From Tillus elongatus (taxonomy: Eukaryota > Arthropoda > Insecta > Coleoptera > Cleridae), in assembly GCA_964006375.1 (NCBI GenBank), contig OZ023269.1, positions 127,209,723 through 127,273,722 on the forward strand: 64,000 bases of DNA, read 5' to 3'. Positions 57,050-64,000 of this stretch are shown here, piece by piece; positions within the stretch are counted from its first letter, which is position 1; the number at the start of each line of letters is the position of its first letter. Under the pieces are notes generated by a model. The model was given only the letters and a program-made list of their open reading frames with translations, was not told the DNA's origin and made no database searches. Made by a program: the position numbers and the translations under genes.

Positions 57050-57240
57050 CTTACTCTGCACTTTCAAATTCAAATATGTCTAGAACTACACCGAAAAGCT
57101 CGTGTACAAACTTTCAAATTCAAATATGTCTAGAACTGCACCGAAAAGCTCGTGTACATGTATGTACTCGTGTACATACATGGAGTTGCTTTTGCTCCAT
57201 CCCGCAATAAAGTGCTGACTTATAGCAATGGCACTGAAAC
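57050..57240 (+). repeat. Tandem ~50-bp duplication resembling BEL/Pao LTR start
   Basis: ctttcaaattcaaatatgtc, agaactrcaccgaaaagctc and gtgtaca occur twice (57060 and 57110). The first part resembles cacttttaaattcaaatgtc at the start of the 23.7-kb LTR. A cccgcaataaagtgctg polyadenylation-like signal follows at 57200. It could be an LTR fragment of a related family. Confidence 0.35.
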
Positions 57241-57514
57241 CTTTATTAGAAATAACTGCCTCCGATAAATATATTACAACTTCTTGCCGCGTTTACTGCA
57301 CGGACATAATAAACTGTTATGCTGTTGCACATCTGAAATCCTAATCAAAATTGATTACTATTCTGGAAAAATCTACCTTTATATATCTTGAGTACACCAG
57401 GACTATCGATTCGGTAAACAAGAATTTAGTTTAAACTCCTAGTGTTGTCATCACTTAATTTTTTTTCAACGTCGACTTTATACTCTTATAAATATTTTAA
57501 ACAAGTTTCCTGTT

Positions 57515-59163
57515 AGTGAATTTTCTTTAAAAAAATCACTAATGAGGAGATCCCGACTTTTGAATTTTGAAAAATTTTCTTCAAATGACCGCGAACTAGG
57601 CCCCCGAGAACCCAATCTCCAGAAATAAGAAAGTAAGGGCAACCAAATTTGGTACGCTGGTTTCTGTCATAAAGAGCATCCTGTGTACCAAAATTTAGAT
57701 CTCTATCTTAAAAGACAAAAAAGTTGGAGGTAAATTAATTTTTAATTAATTAAATCTGATTCAAGGAAGTTAAAACGTCAAAATTTATTGATCAGAATCT
57801 GAGTGAAAAATACTACAATAAATGACTAACAAGCTCCTAGATATGTGTCCAACTCGTTATTTTCCTTGATTTCGTTAAAATATGAGCAACAAATCCATTG
57901 TAAATCAAAATCGTTTTGTGTAAATTGTAAAACGTTGAACAATTAACAGGTATTATGGGATATACCTGCCAGTAAATACATGACGAGCGTAGCGCAGTGG
58001 GCTGAGTCCCTGTACATCGTATAATCGACTCAACATGACGAGCTCTAATCCTAGTTAGTGACTTTATTTCTTATCAATTTTTTTTAAGTCTCATTTCACT
58101 TTACCGTTATCTAATCAGATTGTTGTTATTTCGATGAATTTTTTAGCGAGTTTTTGTATAAAAAAGAATTTGATAGAGAGAAGATCAAAGTGTTAAGACT
58201 AATTCAATTTGAGTAGCATATTTGGTTCTTTGTTCTTGCCCTAACTTAGTGAAACCATTCCATATCTAATACAGTCGTAGACTTTTGCCGTGGCTTCACA
58301 AGTGCTTGTGTTAGTGAATTTTCTCTAAAAAAAATCACTAACGCGGAGATCCCGACTTTTGAATTTAGAAAAAATTTCTTCAAATGAGCGCAAAAACTAT
58401 TTCCAGAAAATTCATTTCAAATAGACTCTTCCTCTGATGCTTTGGCAGTAGATTTAGTTAAGTTTATGGTTTAACGGTCTATAATTTTTAGCAAATTTTC
58501 GTAGAAAGAATTCGTTAACGAGAAGACCGCGGCTTTTAAATTCTAAAAAGACTTCTTCAAATGAGCGCAGACTAGGCCCCCTAGAATCCATATCCGGGTT
58601 TACTTTCAGTTTACATATATACAGGTTAACGCATTTCTACGGTGAAGCTCAATATAATTGTTATTATGTGAGATACGAGAAAAAATTGTATACATTATCT
58701 ATAGGCTGTCTTGAGCTGCATCTTATAGAATTATTTTGACAATCATAGGATAGCCAATAAGCCGTTGGTGATACCTACAATTTTTTTTGAACATTCCTTA
58801 TTACATTTTTGCATTTTCCCTCGAAATATGATGCATGTTTGTAAAAAAATCTAGACGCAGTAAGTGCGTTTTGGTAGCAAATTTTCATTAAACCTTTCAA
58901 ACTTCAATAACTCAATTTGCTATTAAGCTAAGGTTTGTTGGCTAAGGAACCAGCTTTCTCGGAAACATTTTAAGTTTATTTTCGGAAAATTTGTGTATAT
59001 TTTCAAACAAGTTGTTTTCATAAAATATGGTACATTGTTTCTACTATATAGGTTATACCGGTAACCAGATTGATGCCTGCTTGCATTAAAGAGACATATT
59101 TGCTATTAAAAACATTTTTATGAAAATTCACTTCCATAACGCACTTGCTGCGTCTAGACTTTT
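57515..59163 (+). mobile_element. Composite repeat unit, second copy
   Basis: Same order as 42826-44525: first hairpin start (57515), SINE head (57982-58055), second start (58312), body, module M1 (58848-59163). Differences: the first (TA)n is absent and replaced by body sequence (57625-57735). A third partial start (agaattcgttaacgagaagaccgc) lies at about 58515. Confidence 0.65.
57982..58055 (+). mobile_element. tRNA-derived SINE head
   Basis: A box tagcgcagtgg (exact TRGCNNAGTGG) and B box gctctaatcc. Pairs with 43251-43335. Confidence 0.6.
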
Positions 59164-59399
59164 TTATTTTATTTTTTTGCATTATAATCATTGATTAATA
59201 ACTTGAATATATAATGCCTGTTATGTATAGTCTGTAACCAAAATAATATATGTCGGTTCAATATCACCGAGTATCTAGTTTCTCGGCAGTGTGCTTTTTA
59301 TTCTATTTTTCACTTTGATCAGCAAAAACTTCTCCACATGATACTTCACAGTTATGGTCCTGTGCTGGTTGCATTTTCAAAAATTTTCAGAAAGTTCCG

Positions 59400-60320
59400 C
59401 TGTTCTCTCATGAGAAACACGGACTGTGAGATTTCGAAACTGGGGGAGGCTTTAGGCCGAAACTAAAAGCTCCGAGTGACTACGGCTTTCCGTCAGCGGG
59501 GCTGCAGCATTTGCCGGAAGTGGCAGGTTAAGAGCTTTAATAAGTTTTTAATGCCTGCCTTAGAGAGGGAGTTTTCCAGAGGACCTGAAAGTAGACCCAA
59601 ATAGTGTAGTTACCTGAACCAGCGCGCCAAGGGTAAATACCGGTGTGTCTGCTACCTACCATCAGATATGTGTACGAAAAACGCATGGCGACAAGATTGT
59701 CGCATGAATAAAAACGTAGTGCTTTCGGATATGCAGTACGGCTTCCGCACAAAAACGTGAAACTACAGAAGCGCTGCTTAGGGCCGTAAATGGCAGACGA
59801 CGCCAGGCAGTATGTCTTGCTTTTTGCATTGGACATAAAAAATTCGTTGCAACTCGACGTGATACCCCAAGGAAACTACTGGAAGAATCAGATTTGTCGG
59901 GAAACCTGACAAGAGCAGTAGTCAATTTCATGAAGGACAGGCGTGTCACCTCAAGGATAGTATCTATGGCCGATTTTGTGGCTACTTATCATGGAAGACT
60001 GGTTCAAGGAAAGCGAATCCCTAGAGTAATGAACGCAAAAATTTGGGTTCACGCTTTCGAAGACGACCAGCTGGTTACCCGTAACAGCGTCGAAAAGCAG
60101 GAAATACGTGGCGACATGCCAGATGTAGGCATCGGGCAAACTGGAATTCGCCCCCAAAAAACGCAGGGTGCGATGAGAAATAAGATTCACCATAGTGCGC
60201 ACTCAAAAGCACCAAAATAGGAGAAATAACCATCAGGCGAAAGCCAAGATAAAATATTTGGGAGTGATGCTCGACTCGGGCTTACTTTGTAGAAAACAAG
60301 TCGTAATTAGAGCAAACCAC
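59400..60320 (+). pseudogene. R1-like reverse transcriptase pseudogene
   Basis: Reading through frames: LSDMQYGFRT (about 59727), a C-x-ALDIKNAFN-like stretch (about 59816), NLTRAVVNFMKDRRV (59902), HSKAPK then TIRRKAKIKYLGVMLDSGLT (about 60232). QYGFR, DIKNAF, the N-F-x-DR-V and KYLGV-LD boxes come in the order of R1-clade RT. Multiple stops; no intact domain. Confidence 0.55.
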
Positions 60321-60329
60321 AAGGTAAGG

Positions 60330-62069
60330 AAGGGTGACGAATAGGGAGATAGTCTCGAGAAAGGTGAGAGTGGAGCGAATATTCGTATGAATATGAGTGG
60401 GTCTTTTATGGGAATATTTTTTTGAACTGTTGCGCTAGTAGGCGTTTCTTTGGGAGTGGTTTTGACCTGGTAGTGGGGGAGGACGACGCGGCCTAAAGTC
60501 TTCGGAGAGGAAGGCTGGAGGTTCAGTGCCACAATCGCAAACTGTTATTTCATTTGGGAGAAGAGCCTTCTGAAAACACAATGATGATGATTCAAATGGT
60601 TACATATTATCTCATTTATACAAAGAGTTTCTTCTTGTCTATGATCTTCGAAGGCTGCTCAAATTATTCTCTTGAAATGGGCGGGACCACATCTTCTCTC
60701 TATATGCCTTATATAATCTAAGATGTATCTATAAAGATAATTGAAACTTTTGATGAGGTATTTCGTTAGAAAAATAAATAAATGTATGCTAAAATAAGTG
60801 GCAGAGAAAAGTTACTAAAAGCCATGTTATGAAAACGATATACATTGGGAAGGGACAGCCAAAAACTTGAGACCAAATAAGCTTCTGGTAACAGTATTTT
60901 AAGAGCGCATTTATCAAAAGAAGAAACGAGGTAAACCAAGAAGGAAGCTACTAGAAATCTTCGTCAAACTGATGAATCGCAGAAGCTACAACTGAAGGAA
61001 AAATCTGCTGAAGCCAGAGAGTAATGAGTGCGACAACGAGGCGCCTCTAGGCTATGGTGATGATTAATATATACTTCCATAATTCCCGTGTGTACCTTAC
61101 CGCTATATAAATTCTCAATTACTTACCATAATATATTGTATATATAAATATTAATTAAAAGTCAGCGTAACAGCAGATCGTGAAGTTACGTGACATTTAA
61201 TGTGGGTTAATATAAAAATATTCAAACAGCACTTCACATACTGAACATGTTTATTAATATAATACAGCGACTAATCAATTCTGAGCTGTTAATTAATAGC
61301 TTATATGTGGCAATACGTTTCTGGAGGCATGGTAAATTCGTTATTAATCCCCCAAGCTTAGAAACATAATTGATAAGGTACGCAGGCTGTTAATAAAATC
61401 TCTTCAGAAAATTAACATGGAGCCTGGATAGGATAAGGATAATGATGTTAGGATATATGGGGATACATATTATATATCTTCACAGCAAAGTACCATAAGC
61501 CTACGAATTTAATTTACGGTTAAACGTAAATTGATGTATTCAAGTTACTTATCACTCAATCTTACCAAATGAGACTCTTAAACGATTTATATACTCACAA
61601 AACTTAAACAATCCAAGAACCAAACACAAAAATGTATAATATAATAGGTTTTAGTAAGTATTTTCAATCAAACTTTGTTATGAAACACAAAAGTTAATAT
61701 GCGTAGTTTTCGTAATTTACTTAAGCATTTGGTAAAGCCAGTATTGTTGGGAAAACTAACACCCGGCGTAGAATTGTGTGTCTGCTTAGTTCGACTTACC
61801 CAAAAAGCATTAAATGTAGTTTTTCTTTTGAGTTAAGTAGTTTGTCCAAGTCGTTAATTAATAAAACAAATCTTACTAGTTCATTGAAATATAAAAGATC
61901 GCCCCAATTTTGACTATAATGTGATTCTCAACACGTTATTGAAACATCGCTAATATTTCTGTGAAACAGTGGAGTGCTGCTCCATCTTGTTCGAAATAGC
62001 CTTTGTCTAATAATCGGAATGTCTTTGTATCAATGGCTCTAAAATAAGGGACATAATTGTACATAATTG
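60330..62069. other. Mostly unassigned
   Basis: 60900-61040 translates KKRGKPRRKLLEIF...MNRRSYN, resembling the GRP-R...M...SY tail of RTE-like polyproteins (low confidence). The remainder is AT-rich without motifs. Confidence 0.35.
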
Positions 62070-62500
62070 TATCTATTGTGAAAATAGATATATTTTAATG
62101 GTGAAAATGTTGTATCTATTTGACATTGTCAAATCTATTGAGTAACCATGCCATACATAGTTTTTTGACACCCTGTTGAGTAACCATACAGATGCCATAC
62201 ATCCTTTTTTGACACCCTGTTTAATTCTAAAGTAGTCACTGAGCTTTCCATTAGCTCCCACGCATCTCTTCTGCCATCATATTCCAGCGATTTAATAGCT
62301 CGAATTAGCCAATCTTCCACCATATTCTTTCAAAATACTCCATAGCTTTTGCCTATCTACAGTATTGTATGTTTTCTCTCAATCTACAAACGTCCAATAT
62401 ACTTTCGTTCAAACATTCTAGCTTTTCTCAGTCACCTACTCAAGTTAGAATATTTGATCAGTACAACCTCTTCCTGTCATGAACTTGCACTGAACATCAG
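62070..62500 (-). pseudogene. RTE-like RT fragment with internal duplication
   Basis: On the minus strand: GRGCTDQIF, FVD-EKTYNTVDRQKLWSIL (F-D-EKAYD-V-R box) and ANGKLSDYFRIKQGVKKGCM (G-S--F-I--GV-QGC box). A 47-bp tandem duplication (about 62135-62220) repeats the QGVKKGC-MAS segment. Frame breaks throughout. Confidence 0.6.
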
Positions 62501-62639
62501 CTTGTCATTTACAGAAGGAAAATTATAAAATTTTCAAAGTAATCTTTCTGGTACGTCTTGAACTTTTTGCGCCATGAAAATATAAACGTTGTCTGTAATA
62601 TTTAATAGACTTTGTTTAATACATACAATATTTTGGTAT

Positions 62640-62945
62640 TGCGTCTTCTCTGACTTTTAGTGGCACTAAAATTTTGGTTTATGAAGTACCTATAACTTTT
62701 TTCTTTTAACTTAAAGACCTAAATTTTGGTGCAGGGTTTCTCAGAAAAACTGGTCCGATTTTCCTGGCTAACGAACTTATCTAAGCCACTTGCAAAGAGA
62801 ATTTACTCACCAAATTTTATCAAAATGGGACCATTGTTTTTTGAGTTATCGGTGTTCTAGGAAACCTAATTTGCGCTCATTTGAAGACATTTTTTCAAAA
62901 TTCAAAAGTCGATATCTCCTCATTAGTGAATTTTTTTAAGGAAGG
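62640..62945 (-). repeat. HINE-like family, reverse fragment with terminus
   Basis: cctataacttttttc, ctggctaacgaacttatcta, ttgttttttgagttatcggtg and tttgcgctcatttgaagaca, ending gatatctcctcattagtgaatttttt. Confidence 0.7.
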
Positions 62946-62967
62946 AGGAGAAGGACTTAGAATTAAA

Positions 62968-63142
62968 GGCTTTTTCTACCAGACAATGTATTTATTGTTA
63001 ACCCTACGCGTTTTGGTTCATCGGAACCAGTTTCAGAGCTTAAAGACTATTCCTGTTTCTGTTTCTGTAACAGGAAACTCCTGAAGATGAACAGAAATGC
63101 GTAGGGTTAACAATCAATACTTGGTCTGGTAGAAAAAATCTT
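62968..63142. mobile_element. Fold-back of two Penelope-like ends
   Basis: The left arm (ctttttctaccagac, gttaaccctacgcg) is the inverted partner of the right arm (gcgtagggttaac, gtctggtagaaaaaat), about 40 bp with few mismatches. Each arm carries a hammerhead-like core: 63002-63036 (minus) with a good stem II, and 63081-63106 (plus) with stem II lost. Confidence 0.55.
63002..63036 (-). ncRNA. Hammerhead-like motif with stem II
   Basis: Minus strand: CTGAAAC, tggttc-cgat-gaacca (6-bp stem), AAAACGCGTA, ggg. Stem II is intact, but core bases differ from the consensus (CUGANGA has become CTGAAAC, and GAAA has become AAAA). Confidence 0.35.
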
Positions 63143-63159
63143 TAGTTCTAATTCCTTTT

Positions 63160-63289
63160 AGTGAATTTTTATTTTTAAAAATTCACTAATAGAGAGGTAT
63201 CGATGGTGAGACTTTGCAAAATTTTTTTCAAATGAGCGTGAATTAGGACCTCTAGAACCCATATCCGGGGTCAGTTCGAATTTTTATGT

Positions 63290-63364
<75 letters not shown>

Positions 63365-63728
63365 TGATAACTCAAAAAATAATTAATCGATTTCGATGAA
63401 ACTCCGCAAGTGCCTTTCTTTTATCAATGTCTTGGATTAGTTCGTTAGTCAGGAAAATCGGACGGGGTTTTCCGGGAAAATTATGAGTTTTCTTTCAAAA
63501 AAAAATTTTTTCTCCGAAAATTACAAGGCTGTTCTAATGAAATTTAACGTATATATTGCCTTAAGAGAGACCTTACTACGTACCAAAATTCAACTTTCTA
63601 AGTTTATAGAAAATTGAGTTATTCAAATTATGAATTTTCTTTCGAAAATTTTTTTTTTCTCCGAAAATTACAAAACTATTTTAATGAAATTTGGTGGATA
63701 TCTTACCTTACAGTTCGAATTTTTATGT

Positions 63729-63811
<83 letters not shown>

Positions 63812-64000
63812 TGATAACTCAAAAAATAATTAATCGATTTCGATGAAACTCGGCAAGTGCCTTTCTTTTATCAATGTCTTGGATTAGTTCGTTAGTCAGG
63901 AAAATCGGACGGGGTTTTCCGGGAAAATTATGAGTTTTCTTTCAAAAAAAAATTTTTTCTCCAAAAATTACAAGGCTGTTCTAATGAAATTTAACGCATA
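63160..64000 (+). mobile_element. HINE-like element with internal tandem duplication, runs off window
   Basis: Starts tttagtgaattttta...aaaattcactaatagagagg. The segment from cagttcgaatttttatgtgt through (TA)n and ccgtctgataactcaaaaaa occurs at 63272 and again at 63711, a period of about 440-447 bp. Both copies carry their own (TA)n (63294-63358; 63731-63806). The 3-prime terminus lies beyond the window. Confidence 0.7.

Noticed and set aside
60233..60532. 99-codon minus-strand frame
   Set aside because: Opposite to an R1-like RT relic, Ser/Pro/Leu-biased, no recognisable motif.

Overview
This is an AT-rich eukaryotic window, almost certainly from an arthropod and most likely an insect. The evidence is spliced coding sequence with GT-AG introns, BEL/Pao, Penelope, mariner, piggyBac and hAT relics, tRNA-headed SINEs, and long (TA)n tracts. 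I recognise no ordinary host gene. Nearly everything that can be read is transposable-element (TE) sequence, much of it nested and frame-broken. There are no CRISPR arrays, operons or rRNA genes.

Layout. 0-6.5 kb: RT scraps, a heptamer satellite, a SINE, and a three-exon DDE-like transposase gene (1571-3665) between diverged inverted repeats. 7.3-12.3 kb: several jockey-like non-LTR fragments, one interrupted by a younger non-LTR insertion with a target-site duplication. 13.1-15.1 kb: a DD41D mariner-like element with about 320-bp inverted repeats. 16-18.2 kb: a piggyBac N-terminus abutting a non-LTR element that recurs at 20.3, 36.1, 40.0 and 47.2 kb. 23.7-30.2 kb: a structurally complete BEL/Pao LTR retrotransposon (TSD ggatt, tRNA-Tyr-type primer site, gag-protease and pol frames). 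30.2-38.4 kb: many copies of one non-autonomous repeat family plus RTE-like and non-LTR fragments. 39.2-41.5 kb: a hAT C-terminus inserted in a SINE, then another non-LTR copy. 42.8-44.5 and 57.5-59.2 kb: two copies of a composite unit of about 1.7 kb. 45.9-46.1, 54.4-56.1 and 63.0 kb: Penelope-like sequences with hammerhead-ribozyme-like motifs. 49.1-50.6 kb: a non-LTR 3-prime half with a (TTA)n tail. 52.6-53.6 kb: a deleted mariner. 59.4-62.5 kb: R1-like and RTE-like relics. 63.2-64 kb: more of the abundant repeat.

The most coherent unlabelled signal is the abundant repeat. One end begins with an AGTGAATTTT hairpin, the middle carries a (TA)n microsatellite, and the other end carries the inverted partner AAAATTCACT about 10 bp inside an ACGCA-loop-TGCGT hairpin. 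Asymmetric inverted repeats, a 3-prime hairpin and an internal microsatellite are the layout I associate with Helentron-derived (HINE/DINE-1-like) elements. I call it the HINE-like family below; that assignment is inference.

Several transposase and RT frames are broken at homopolymers, twice as compensating pairs. Base-calling error should be excluded before these genes are called dead.
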